Shown here piece by piece: positions 51,390 through 60,631 of a stretch of DNA of 64,000 nt (positions are counted from its first letter, which is position 1; each line of letters begins with the position of its first letter). The stretch comes from JBMNGN01 sp050949865 (GTDB taxonomy: Bacteria > Bacillota > Syntrophomonadia > Syntrophomonadales > Syntrophomonadaceae): NCBI GenBank assembly GCA_050949865.1, contig JBMNGN010000004.1, positions 124,001 through 188,000 of the forward strand, in the 5' to 3' direction. The notes under the pieces are model-generated. The model did no database searches and was not told the origin of the DNA. It worked only from the letters and a program-made list of their open reading frames with translations. Both the position numbers and the translations under genes were made by a program.

Positions 51390-53243
51390 CTAGTATCTTA
51401 ACCTATAACGAAGAAGCCGCATACCATTTAAAATTACGGCTAGTATGCTTGCTTCATGTACAAACATGCCTATGGACATGTTCATCCATTCGCTGAAAAT
51501 CAGGAATGAAAGCAGGGCCAACACTACTCCTACGGCGATAACAATATTTTGCCGCATATTATTAGCTGTGGCTTTGGTTAAACCAAGGGCGTGGGGCAGG
51601 CGGCTAAAATCGGAATTCATCAGTACCACCTCTGAGGTTTCAATGGCCACATCGGTGCCGCCTCCCATGGCAATTCCCACCTGGGCCAAAGCCAATGAAG
51701 GACTATCATTAACTCCGTCTCCAACAAATGCGACAATATGACCTTTAGTTTTTAAGTGTTCAACATATGCCGACTTATCCTCCGGCAACATATTACCGTG
51801 TGCCTCCGTCAGCCCTAATTCGCCCGCCACTAAATCAACTGTACCCTGGTTGTCTCCCGAAAGAAGGACCAGATTTTTAACCCCCAATTTCTTTAGTTTT
51901 TGCAGATCCTCTTTTACCCCCGGGCGAATCTGGTCGCGGATGCCCAGCAGGGCTTTTAATTCATTGTCGATGGACAATAAAACCAGTGAGTTTCCGTGCT
52001 TTTCAAAGCGGGCAATATCGGCTCGGGCCTTTTCGCTTAGATGAACATTTTCTCGTTCCATTAATGCCACATTGCCGACTGCAACCCTATGCCCATTTAC
52101 CTGGGCGACAATTCCGCCACCCTTTACCACATCGGTTTTTTCAACCGGGTATAGTTTAGTAACTCCGATGTGTTCTACAACCGCATTGGCTAAGGGATGG
52201 TCTGATTCATTTTCAACGCTGGCCAGGTAAGCTAAGGCCTCTTCCACCTGCTCAGTGTAAAGTTCTTGCTCTGCTACTTTAGGATTGCCTATAGTTAAGG
52301 TGCCTGTTTTGTCAAAAATCATGGTGTCAACCCTGCTAAAATCGCCGATAACTTCGCTGCCTTTGAAAAGAACACCATGTCTGGCTCCATTGCCAATGCC
52401 CGCTACATTTGAAACCGGCACCCCAATAACCAATGCCCCCGGGCAGCCTAAGACCAATATGGTAATGGCCAGCTCAATATCCCGGGAAAATAACCATACA
52501 ATAAAGGCGATGACCAGTACGGCCGGGGTATAGTATTTAGCAAAGCGGTCAATGAAGCGCTCGGCTTCCGATTTTGAATCTTGGGCTTCTTCCACCAGCT
52601 CAATTATTCTGCCAAAGGTAGTATCTTCACCTACCCGGTCGGCAACAATCTGCAGCGTTCCATTTTCCAGAATCGTTCCGGCATACACCTGTGAGTCTTT
52701 CTTTTTGCTAACCGGAACCGACTCGCCGGTAATACTTGCCTCATTGATGTAACCTTCTCCTGACAATACGGTCCCATCAACCGGAACTTTCGCCCCGGTT
52801 TTAACCAGTAAAATATCGCCTACATCTACTTCATCCACTTCAGCTTCTTCAAATTCGCCATTTTCCATTTGTTTTAGAGCGCTTTCCGGTGCCATTTCGG
52901 TTAACTCTTTAATGGCCGAACGGGTTTTGTTCAAGGTGCGTTGTTCCAGAAAAGCCCCAAATAGGAACAAAAACGTAACAATAGCTGATTCTTCAAGGTT
53001 CTTAATTAAGAATGCCCCGACCACCGCAATAGTTACCAAAACATCAATACTGACAACTTTAACCTTTAATGCTTGATAGGCTTGTATGGCAATAGGCGCA
53101 ACCCCTAATATTGAAGCGATAGCAAAGGCCCCAACAGCTAGCAATTCATTATGGAAACCTAGTGCGCTGGTGAATCCAATGGTAATTAAAACAGCGCCAA
53201 TCAGGGCTATGTGGTTTTTCTTGCTTAATATAAATCTCTGCAA
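51390..53243 (-). CDS. P1B-type metal-transporting ATPase with an unusual CPG membrane motif
   Basis: 617 residues, TTG start behind AAGGTGAGG. TGES at 172-175, the phosphorylated DKTGT at 311-315, SDHPLAN with the P1B His-Pro, GDGVND at 508-513, and the C-terminal VHEASILAVILNGMRLL. The transmembrane metal motif is CPG (267-269, LGCPGALVIGVPVS) rather than CPC, CPH or SPC, so metal specificity is not that of the well-studied Cu or Zn groups. No N-terminal metal domain. Forms a unit with the HMA protein and, 29 bases upstream, a small helical protein and a hemerythrin. Confidence 0.93.
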   Translation of the reverse strand: MQRFILSKKNHIALIGAVLITIGFTSALGFHNELLAVGAFAIASILGVAPIAIQAYQALKVKVVSIDVLVTIAVVGAFLIKNLEESAIVTFLFLFGAFLEQRTLNKTRSAIKELTEMAPESALKQMENGEFEEAEVDEVDVGDILLVKTGAKVPVDGTVLSGEGYINEASITGESVPVSKKKDSQVYAGTILENGTLQIVADRVGEDTTFGRIIELVEEAQDSKSEAERFIDRFAKYYTPAVLVIAFIVWLFSRDIELAITILVLGCPGALVIGVPVSNVAGIGNGARHGVLFKGSEVIGDFSRVDTMIFDKTGTLTIGNPKVAEQELYTEQVEEALAYLASVENESDHPLANAVVEHIGVTKLYPVEKTDVVKGGGIVAQVNGHRVAVGNVALMERENVHLSEKARADIARFEKHGNSLVLLSIDNELKALLGIRDQIRPGVKEDLQKLKKLGVKNLVLLSGDNQGTVDLVAGELGLTEAHGNMLPEDKSAYVEHLKTKGHIVAFVGDGVNDSPSLALAQVGIAMGGGTDVAIETSEVVLMNSDFSRLPHALGLTKATANNMRQNIVIAVGVVLALLSFLIFSEWMNMSIGMFVHEASILAVILNGMRLLRYRLRY

Positions 53244-53272
53244 ACCCTCACCTTATTCTGCGTTTTTTGGAT

Positions 53273-53569
53273 TTAAGCATGATAGGCCTTATCTATCTCG
53301 GATAACATTTTGTATACAGCCTCATAGCTTTCGCACACATCTACGGGAACCGTATAATTATTGGTGATCTCACGCACCCGGGCAAACTCTTGGTTTAATT
53401 CAGGTTTTTTGCTTCCGGCTTCTTTTGTTTTCTCTACAATTGTATCAAACAATTTACGAACTTCATGAAATTCCTGATGACTGCCTCCATGAACCCTTTC
53501 TACAATGGGCACATACTGTTTCAAGGTCTTAAAATACTCTTTTTTCGCCTCACTAAAGCTATTTGCCAT
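53273..53569 (-). CDS. Small all-helical protein, hypothetical
   Basis: 98 residues, AAGGAGGAAG upstream of the ATG. Charged amphipathic helices (FSEAKKEYFKTLKQYVPIVE, QEFHEVRKLFDTIVEKTKEA) and several histidines near the N-terminus (VHGGSHQEFHEV) are visible, with a single cysteine. Lies between a hemerythrin and a metal ATPase, 41 bases from the former. I do not recognise a family; a histidine-based metal or oxygen-linked role is only a guess from context. Confidence 0.7.
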   Translation of the reverse strand: MANSFSEAKKEYFKTLKQYVPIVERVHGGSHQEFHEVRKLFDTIVEKTKEAGSKKPELNQEFARVREITNNYTVPVDVCESYEAVYKMLSEIDKAYHA

Positions 53570-53610
53570 TTTTCTTCCTCCTTTTTGTAGGCTATATAGA
53601 CCACAGGGTT

Positions 53611-54153
53611 TTATTCAATTCCAAAAGCCTTTGCCCAGGTATCAATCATTGCGTGCAATTTTTCATGTACTCCAGACCCTATTACCTCCTCTTCATGCTG
53701 CTGGAAGTATTCGAACATAATTTCCTGTTCTGGTTCATTTATCACCTTATCCGCCATCATGAACAGCACCTTGTTTTCCTTCTCAATATGCTGACCCATG
53801 AGATTGCGGTATAGAACAGCGGCGCTATTGAATCCCTCTATACTTTTTTCACTAATACTGCGGCTCATCTGTTCTATGTATTCCCTGCCTTGAACGTGTT
53901 CATGCAGCATTACACCAACGGGGCCCCCATCTTTAGGAATTCCTTTCTTAACCAGTTCCTTGAATAGAAAGTCCTCCTCCTTACCATGGTGGCATTTGTC
54001 TGCGAATATTTTGAAAAAATAAACCAGTTCATCGTAATATTGAAGCAGGGTTTCAGACCCGATGTTATCGGACTCCATCATTTTGTCGAGTATCAGCAGA
54101 ACATACAGGATGGCATCATGCTCTTTTCGGAGATCCTGAGTTGCTTTTCCCAT
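53611..54153 (-). CDS. Hemerythrin (HHE cation-binding) domain protein
   Basis: 180 residues of the hemerythrin fold: KEHDAI (His12), KCHHGKEEDFLF (His-x-x-x-Glu), MLHEHVQGREY and MGQHIEKENKVLFMMAD. The ligand pattern for a di-iron centre is complete. Typical roles are O2, NO or iron sensing and detoxification in anaerobes. Starts behind AAAGGAGGAG; divergent from the small Cys protein gene. Confidence 0.92.
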   Translation of the reverse strand: MGKATQDLRKEHDAILYVLLILDKMMESDNIGSETLLQYYDELVYFFKIFADKCHHGKEEDFLFKELVKKGIPKDGGPVGVMLHEHVQGREYIEQMSRSISEKSIEGFNSAAVLYRNLMGQHIEKENKVLFMMADKVINEPEQEIMFEYFQQHEEEVIGSGVHEKLHAMIDTWAKAFGIE

Positions 54154-54289
54154 TTTTAAACTCCTCCTTTTTAGTCAATTATCCAACGAACTTACTATAT
54201 TCTATCACACAGCACCAAAGAATCTAATGGACTGATACAGCAAAAGCGCGCACTTTTGACAAAAATAGAATCAAGGAGGTGTTGCGAGA

Positions 54290-54490
54290 ATGGAAAACAA
54301 ACAACTCGAACTCGAGATAGAAGTCAGCGAGCCTTTTACAGTGACTTTCTGCGACAGAGGTATCTGTCCGGGGTGCTGTGAATACAGAATGTTACTTGAG
54401 GGCAAAGACTTTGAAGGCGAGTTTGAATATTTAAGAGTAGTTAAACCTGTATTAAGCGCCATTATCCAGGAGTTTATTTCTGATGATTAA
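54290..54490 (+). CDS. Small cysteine-rich protein, hypothetical
   Basis: 66 acidic residues with AAGGAGGTG eight bases before the ATG. A Cys cluster, FCDRGICPGCCEYRM (C-x5-C-x2-C-C), lies between two beta-like stretches (LELEIEVSEPFTVTF and the FEYLRVV segment). It could bind a metal or an Fe-S cluster. It is transcribed divergently from the hemerythrin gene with 136 bases between, suggesting shared control. No family recognised. Confidence 0.7.
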   Translation: MENKQLELEIEVSEPFTVTFCDRGICPGCCEYRMLLEGKDFEGEFEYLRVVKPVLSAIIQEFISDD

Positions 54491-54564
54491 TTATTAAATT
54501 GTCATAACTAGCCATGAAATGAAGGATAAGGCTGTGCATATTACGGTCTAGGTGGGCTACTGAT

Positions 54565-54735
54565 TGGGGGGGAAGCAAGGGGACGCTCTTTTTGCTTCCT
54601 CACTTAATACTTGCTATTATGACAAAAATGAATTTGTGGTAATAAATGCCAAGAAGGGCAAGGGAAGAGAGTAAGTATTTACCATGTTGTTTTTGAGAGG
54701 AATCAACCGACAGAATATTTTTATATGATATGGGA
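54565..54735 (+). mobile_element. REP-like repeat (c) plus 5' remnant of a RAYT transposase
   Basis: GGGGGGGAAGCAAGGGGACG followed by CTCTTTTTGCTTCC (54565-54600) is a terminal repeat identical in layout to that at 63524. After TTAATACTTGCTATTATG comes ATG 54646 reading MPRRAREES, then a frame change into YHVVLRGINRQNIF, the N-terminus of REP-associated tyrosine transposases (Y1 family). Nothing downstream continues it. The rest of the 54491-54824 gap is empty. Confidence 0.7.
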
Positions 54736-54824
54736 TACATATTATGGAAGGCTGATGATAAGCCTATGATTCTCTTATTCTGCCATTGTCAATGTTTAGG
54801 CAAGCGCCTATGCTGTTTGTTTTC

Positions 54825-55403
54825 CTATGCTTTTGCCTCTTTGGTCTTAGCCTGCTCTCGATTAATTCTCCATCCCTGATATAGTATTTTGGGTAATGCC
54901 ATGATCACTTCGGGTTCCATCATGGCTGCTGCTTTGCAGATTTCTTCGGGACGCATATAAATTGTTTCAGGCATACTGCCTAACAAGGTTGCTTTAGCTA
55001 GAATATTGCCATCTTTCACACGAATTCTAGTACAGTTTGCCAATTCACCACCGCTGCGATTGAAAAATACCGACATGGTAACTTCAATTTGGAAAGGAAG
55101 AATAACTAACCCCAACAACAACAATAAAATACCTGCCAAAACTTCGTTTACCCCTGCGGATGCCCCCATAAGCCGACCTATAAACGCTCCCCAAAATATC
55201 AGAAATATTCCAGATGCGGCAATTACCATAGATGGCCATTGAGCCGCTTTGTATTTTATGCTGATATATGCAAGCACGATTACTAATAGGCCTATGACTA
55301 TATTTACACTTATACCAGCAGAGTCCTGATAGCCCAAAAACAAAGGAGAAATTACTAGCCAACCAGCAAATATCATGATGATATAATTTAAAATTTTTGT
55401 CAT
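54825..55403 (-). CDS. SPW-repeat-like small membrane protein
   Basis: 192 residues. Four hydrophobic spans in the first ~105 residues (GWLVISPLFLGYQD and GIFLIFWGAFIG belong to two pseudo-repeats resembling the SPW family), then a soluble tail of ~85 residues (FFNRSGGELANCTRIRVKDG, ETIYMRPEEICKAAAM). The tail is not part of the SPW domain. No clear ribosome site apart from GAGGTG upstream. Function unknown. Confidence 0.6.
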   Translation of the reverse strand: MTKILNYIIMIFAGWLVISPLFLGYQDSAGISVNIVIGLLVIVLAYISIKYKAAQWPSMVIAASGIFLIFWGAFIGRLMGASAGVNEVLAGILLLLLGLVILPFQIEVTMSVFFNRSGGELANCTRIRVKDGNILAKATLLGSMPETIYMRPEEICKAAAMMEPEVIMALPKILYQGWRINREQAKTKEAKA

Positions 55404-55539
55404 TTTCGAAACACCTCACGGCATTGTTATGGTGAAAACCAATTGATTAAACGGCCTCCTGCCCAATGACATGTTGGTTCGGGCAAGAGGCCCAGCCAGC
55501 CGAATATTTTTATATACCATACCGGCTTTGCAACTAGCG

Positions 55540-56790
55540 TTATTTAGATACTACGTCGTCAAAATCAATACCGAGGTCTTCCAAAACCACCTGGGCAGTA
55601 ACCCTGCCTCCTAGAGTTACGCCGCCACCAGGATGTGAAGATTGTCCTGTGAGATATAAGCCTTCTACAGGGGTTCTATACTGGCCTAATTCCGGAATAG
55701 GCCGGTAGGACATATATTGATAAAGCGCTGGTGATGGTCCCAGTACCGTACCATTTATCATGTTTTGGTTGTTACGTTCAAAGTCCAGGGGAGAAATAAT
55801 CTTCTTACCTAAAATATTCTTCTTCGATAAGTTAGTAGTATAACTAAAGTATCTTTCTATTGCTTTATCGCTAACCGCTTCCTTTATACTATCCCATCTG
55901 GCTGCTCCCCCATCCGCAAGATTATAAGGAACAAACTGCCATAGGTACAGGAGAGCCTTGCCTTCTGGAACCCTGCCCGGATCGACCCTATGCTGAAGAA
56001 TACCCAACAATTTGGCAGGTTCCGGGACTCTATTAAAGCGCATATCGGTAAAGTACTGGCGAAATGCCTGTAAATCCGTAGGAAGTGCCATTACTTGAAC
56101 AGCCTTCTTACTCACTCCTCCTACTTTGAAGTCGGGGTCTCGATCAAGGGCAATATGGGTCATGAGTCCCACGAAAGCGGGTTCTGTGATGCTGTCAATC
56201 TTTCGGCGTAATTTAGCATCCAGCGGAGTATCCAACCACTTATTAAGGGTCAGGCGTGGATCCACACTGGAAATAACGGCCTTACGAGCCGTAAATTCCT
56301 CACCGTTGGAACATTTTACGCCATCGATTTTTCCACCTTTGGTATTGATTTTTACCACTTCGTGATCAGTCAGAATGCTCCCACCATGATCTTCAATACA
56401 ACGTGCCAGAGCATCCGGAAGACCTTGCATACCTCCCCGGACAAACGCATTATTGCTTGCAGCTAAGTGCTGCGTGGGAATCAGCGCAAGAAGGTAAAAT
56501 GCCGAACCACTTTGTTCGGGGTCGACCATCGCTTCGGAAGGATGATTCATCATATCAATTAATGTTTTAGGATGCTCAAACCATTGATTTGCAAGTTCCC
56601 AGGCACTCATCATCATTAAACGTAAAAATTCCTGCCCAAGGGGGGTTTGGTCCAGTTGATTAAAGAACAGACCCATCTTCGGAGGAGCACTAAACATACC
56701 GGTATTCATCAGCGGCACCATCGGCATTAAATATTCAACAAACTTCCGGTAAGCTGTTACTGCTAACTCATAATGTCCGGCAATAGACGG
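55540..56790 (-). pseudogene. Phytoene-desaturase-like (CrtI/RetSat family) FAD oxidoreductase, 5' truncated
   Basis: The C-terminal ~415 residues of a CrtI-like amine oxidase: FVRGGMQGLPDALARCIEDH, RKAVISSVDPRLTLNKWLD, and the C-terminal FAD-contact EGLYLTGQSSHPGGGVT. The N-terminal GxGxxG FAD-binding motif and about 120 residues are absent; reading stays open through the first Met at 56727 up to about 56790 (GHYELAVTAYRKFVEYLMP) and then meets transposon sequence. Without the dinucleotide motif it should be inactive. The missing part is not found beyond the other transposon end. Confidence 0.8.
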
Positions 56791-56857
56791 TGTAAAATGT
56801 CCAAATGCTGATGGACATTATGACCTTAAATCTTTGCCCCTTGGGGGGGAGGGAGAA

Positions 56858-57658
56858 CTAATTTAATTCTCCCTTGATTACTAACTTCACCATATGGTCA
56901 TCAATGATATTTCGGTTATTTTGAGCCCCGTAAAGCAGACAATGCGTACAAACCTTGTTTACCAGTCTGGCCGCTCCGCTTGAGTATTTGAAAATTTCAT
57001 CGATTGCACTATCTGAAAAAATATCATGATGGGCACCGGCGTAAGCTAGGTGTCGTTTTACATAATCACCCACTTCTGCCCGATCCAGATAGTGCAGTTT
57101 ACACTGTAAATCAATGCGTTGTCTGATCGCTGCATAAGATTGAAGTTTAAGCCGTTCCCAGAGTTCGTTTTGCCCTACCAGGATTAAAGCCATCGGACTT
57201 TGCGCATCCATTTTAAAGTTTAGTAAGAATCGGACTTCTTCTAGCATTTCTTTATCCAATAGATGCGCTTCGTCTACAATCACCACCGGCTGCAGATGGT
57301 GGATACCCTGTAAAAGTTCGATCTCTCTATGTAATTGACGTTTGGCATCACCCCGGTAAAACTTGGCCTCACATCCCAACTGCTCCAGCAGACCCTTGTA
57401 AAAATGCCGGGGGGTAAGTTTGGAATCAGCCAGGTACATTACCAAAAACCTAGATGCATCCAGGGTTTCTTTAAACTTGCGTATGGTGGTAGTTTTCCCA
57501 GTTCCGCAATCCCCAGTTAATACTGCAAACATCTGGCGCTGGGCGGTGTATTCTAAGCGCCCCAGGGTCTCTTCCAGCATATGCGACTGATACAATTGAT
57601 CTGTAGGAATATCCCTGGAAAACGGTGTTCTTTCCATGCGATAGAATGTCTCAAACAT
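56858..57658 (-). CDS. Transposition AAA ATPase (TniB/ExeA-like)
   Basis: 266 residues opening FETFYRMERTPFSRDIPTDQ, the ExeA-family start, with Walker A GDCGTGKTT, Walker B VVIVDEAHLLD, sensor 1 ILVGQNELWE, and an RQRIDL arginine finger region. In Mu/Tn552/Tn5053-like transposons this ATPase picks target DNA and activates the DDE transposase encoded upstream. Intact. Confidence 0.92.
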   Translation of the reverse strand: MFETFYRMERTPFSRDIPTDQLYQSHMLEETLGRLEYTAQRQMFAVLTGDCGTGKTTTIRKFKETLDASRFLVMYLADSKLTPRHFYKGLLEQLGCEAKFYRGDAKRQLHREIELLQGIHHLQPVVIVDEAHLLDKEMLEEVRFLLNFKMDAQSPMALILVGQNELWERLKLQSYAAIRQRIDLQCKLHYLDRAEVGDYVKRHLAYAGAHHDIFSDSAIDEIFKYSSGAARLVNKVCTHCLLYGAQNNRNIIDDHMVKLVIKGELN

Positions 57659-57661
57659 ACC

Positions 57662-58232
57662 TTACTCCTCCTTTTTTACTTTACGGTAGGAGATGGCAGG
57701 GGTTTGGTATTCTTTACGCTCCTTGTTCTTCCTGGCGGCAGCATTGAGCAACCGGGAAGAATCAGCCGGAACTAGCTGCAAGTGCTCGGGCAGTTTAGGC
57801 CGGGGAGCGCTCCGTTCTCCGATAACTAGTTCTTTGGCCTTGAATGGCTTGTGGCCTTCGTATTCGATAGTTAACTCACTAATGTCAGCAGGATCATAGA
57901 TAACATCTACTTTACACCCGATTAAACTCAGGCCTGCCTCGTATTTTTTGCCGGCAAAGCTGATACATCCAGATTTATCTACCTTTCTTTCTTCACAGTG
58001 GAGAAATGCACTGGCTATTGTTTCAGGATCTAAAAACTTTAAAGCTTTTCTGTCACTGCGATACGCAGTCTGAGGACTAATATTTCCTTCCAATCCGGAA
58101 TGCGGCTTGTTTTGATAACATTCCTCAAGCCATACCTCAAACAGTTGATTTAATTTTTCCAGTGTCTGAGGTTTTTCCAGGACAGCTTCAGCAAGAAAAG
58201 AATCTACTATCCGATTAAACCTTTCCGGTTTG
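57662..58232 (-). pseudogene. C-terminal part of the DDE transposase (3' fragment of the split gene)
   Basis: Reading in frame from the insertion junction at 58232 gives GKPERFNRIVDSFLAEAVLE (with the catalytic Glu of the DDE triad in PERFNR), then LFEVWLEECYQNKPHSGLEG and a Mu-type C-terminal beta-barrel domain to the stop at 57662. It continues precisely the N-terminal part that ends PYSPEATG at 61738. Confidence 0.9.
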
Positions 58233-58264
58233 CCCGTCTTATGTTGAGCTCAACATAAGACGGG
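58233..58264. repeat. Perfect 32-bp palindrome at the left end of the RIT element
   Basis: CCCGTCTTATGTTGAG and its exact complement meet at 58248/58249. The outer CCCGTC belongs to the target gene; the inner GACGGG repeats it in inverted form. Looks like a tyrosine-recombinase core with two arms. Confidence 0.9.
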
Positions 58265-58401
58265 TTATGAAGAGTTAGCCATTATGTAGAGTCCTATTAC
58301 GAAACCTCGAATTATTGGCTTTAATTGTTGATTGACCCCGCATAATACTTCAATCTTTAAAGTGGTTAATATAACCATATTTTTAGATTGGAGGGGAAAA
58401 T

Positions 58402-59658
58402 ATGCAAGATGTGTTACCGTTCAGTGAACTCGTGGAGGCAGTTAAAACCGAACTTCTACGCGTAAATTACAAGGAGCAACGGATTAAAACTTATGTTCCC
58501 ATTTGGGACGCACTAGGCAAGTACATGAGAAGAAGAAACCTGGGGTGCTTCGATATGAAGATCGGTCTGAACTTTTTAGAAGACGAATATGGTATTACGG
58601 TTTTCCATCATTTGAGCAACCCTAATGGCATTAAAGTTCGGGCCGTCAATATGCTAGGGGAGTATCAATTACATGGAATTATTCTCTCGAAGAGGCGAGT
58701 CATTGGTAAAGAATACTACACTCCAGTTAAAAAGGCATTTGATGGATTTATTCGGTCGCGTAGGCTGTACGGCATCTCGGAGAAGACTTTGCGATCAAAT
58801 GAATTATACCTGAGCAGGTTTTCCGAATATCTATCCAAACAAAGGATTAATGATATTTCCGAATTAACCCCCGAGCACATCTTGGGCTTTGTCAACACCT
58901 TGGCCGGTACCACCATTGCCACTGTCCACTGTACAATTTGCTCCTTAAGGGTTCTGCTCCGTTATCTGTATGAAGAAAAACTGCTGGAGAAGGACTTATC
59001 CTATGTAGTGCCCCACGTTAAAATCGACAAAACTTCAAGAATTCCCTCCGCATACAACAAAGACGAAGTCCAAAAACTTCTTGACTGTGTCGATCGCGGA
59101 AATCCAAAGGGGAAACGCGATTACGCCATCTTGCTTCTGGCGTCAAGGCTCGGTATGAGGGCTGGCGACATCTGCAGTTTATCTTTCGGTAACCTAAAAT
59201 GGGATCGCAATGAGATTGAATTGATTCAGGAGAAAACACAAGAAAAAATACAATTACCGCTGCTGCCGGAAGTGGGGACGGCAATCATTGACTATCTAAA
59301 ATATGGTAGGCCAATAACAGACTGTACTACTATTTTTGTGCGCCATGTCTGTCCGCTCACCGGTTTAACACCGCCCACGATTCATAGTATTGTTACACAA
59401 TACATTCAATCAGCGGGAATCAAGGTGCCGGCCGGGAAAAAACATGGCCCCCATTCCCTTAGACATAGTCTTGCCAGCGCTCTTTTGGAAGAGAACATTC
59501 CGTTGCCGGTCATTTCCGAAGTTTTGGGACACACCACGACAGATGCAACATCAATTTATCTTAAGATTGATGTTAACCATTTGCGGCGATGTGCATTGGA
59601 CATTCCCGGATTTGCATGGAACCATACAGCGGATGGAGGTGTGGCCCGTGAACTCTAA
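58402..59658 (+). CDS. RIT tyrosine recombinase A
   Basis: 418 residues, ATG behind GGAGGGG. N-terminal extension (~110 residues), SAM-like core-binding domain (SEKTLRSNELYLSRFSEYLS) and catalytic domain with the active-site residues Arg in SRLGMRAGDIC, HxxR in PHSLRHSLA, His in VLGHTTTDAT and the nucleophile Tyr in SIYLKID. First of three coupled recombinases; the next start lies inside its last codons. Confidence 0.93.
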   Translation: MQDVLPFSELVEAVKTELLRVNYKEQRIKTYVPIWDALGKYMRRRNLGCFDMKIGLNFLEDEYGITVFHHLSNPNGIKVRAVNMLGEYQLHGIILSKRRVIGKEYYTPVKKAFDGFIRSRRLYGISEKTLRSNELYLSRFSEYLSKQRINDISELTPEHILGFVNTLAGTTIATVHCTICSLRVLLRYLYEEKLLEKDLSYVVPHVKIDKTSRIPSAYNKDEVQKLLDCVDRGNPKGKRDYAILLLASRLGMRAGDICSLSFGNLKWDRNEIELIQEKTQEKIQLPLLPEVGTAIIDYLKYGRPITDCTTIFVRHVCPLTGLTPPTIHSIVTQYIQSAGIKVPAGKKHGPHSLRHSLASALLEENIPLPVISEVLGHTTTDATSIYLKIDVNHLRRCALDIPGFAWNHTADGGVAREL

Positions 59659-60631
59659 ACCGTATGACATCGATGGCTTTGTGGGAGATTTCAGGGAACT
59701 TTTGATTCAGTTCGTTCAGATGAAACGATCGCTCGGGTTCGATTATTATGCCGAGGCCAATGCTCTAAAACGCTTTTCAGAATTTACACTTCAGTACACC
59801 ATTGAAAACCATACCCTTACTAAAGAACTGGCTGACGCTTGGACAGAAAAGAGACCAAATGAAAGGGACGTTACTTGGGAACGCCGGATCAATAATTTAA
59901 AGCGCTTTGCTCTATTCCTGAACAACCTTGGCCATGATGCATACGTACCATCATGTAAAGCCAAGATTAATCGGCACTCCTATATGCCTTATATCTTTTC
60001 GAAAGACCTAATCCGGAACCTTTTAACTGAGTGTGATAATATTAAGCCCCATCCGCTATCTAACCGGCATTTAGTATTCCCCGCCGTTTACAGATTGCTA
60101 TACGGTTGCGGCGTCAGGATTTCCGAAGCCGTAAAATTAAGGCTTAAGGATGTGGATTTAAAACAAGGGATAGTTGTTGTTCGGGGCTCAAAATTTAACA
60201 AAGACCGCGTTATTCCCATGTCAGCTTCGTTAACAAGATACCTTGTAGGGTATTCTTTAAAGATCCACACTGTCTCCAGTCCCCAAGATTATTTCTTTAT
60301 GAAAAGAGACCGGACTGCTTACTCTTCCAATACTGTATATCGCAACTTCCGGAGACTTCTCCAGAAAAGCGGAATATCTCACGGAGGTAAAGGAAGAGGC
60401 CCACGGCTACATGATTTGCGCCATACCTTTGCGGTTCATTCGTTAAAGCAAATGGTACAGCAAGGAGTTGAACTTTACTGTGCCCTACCCATTCTTTCAA
60501 CTTACTTGGGACATGCTTCGATTAAGGCTACGGAACAATACGTGAGATTGACTGCAGAAGCATATCCGGAAATTCTGGACACAGTAAGCCAAACTTGCGC
60601 ATATATCTTCCCGGAGGTGAAGATAATATGA
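59648..60631 (+). CDS. RIT tyrosine recombinase B
   Basis: 327 residues from GTG 59648, preceded by GGAGGTG, overlapping recombinase A by 11 bases. Catalytic residues: Arg in GCGVRISEAV, Lys in RGSKFNKDR, HxxR in LHDLRHTFA, His in YLGHASIKAT and Tyr in EQYVRLT. A larger open frame upstream is antisense-like read-through and not used. Confidence 0.93.
   Translation: MNSKPYDIDGFVGDFRELLIQFVQMKRSLGFDYYAEANALKRFSEFTLQYTIENHTLTKELADAWTEKRPNERDVTWERRINNLKRFALFLNNLGHDAYVPSCKAKINRHSYMPYIFSKDLIRNLLTECDNIKPHPLSNRHLVFPAVYRLLYGCGVRISEAVKLRLKDVDLKQGIVVVRGSKFNKDRVIPMSASLTRYLVGYSLKIHTVSSPQDYFFMKRDRTAYSSNTVYRNFRRLLQKSGISHGGKGRGPRLHDLRHTFAVHSLKQMVQQGVELYCALPILSTYLGHASIKATEQYVRLTAEAYPEILDTVSQTCAYIFPEVKII

Noticed and set aside
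51077..51496. 139-codon plus-strand frame
   Set aside because: Antisense to the HMA gene and the end of the P-type ATPase gene.
59390..59647. N-terminal extension of the second recombinase frame
   Set aside because: It overlaps recombinase A in another frame; a GTG at 59648 with GGAGGTG explains the true start.
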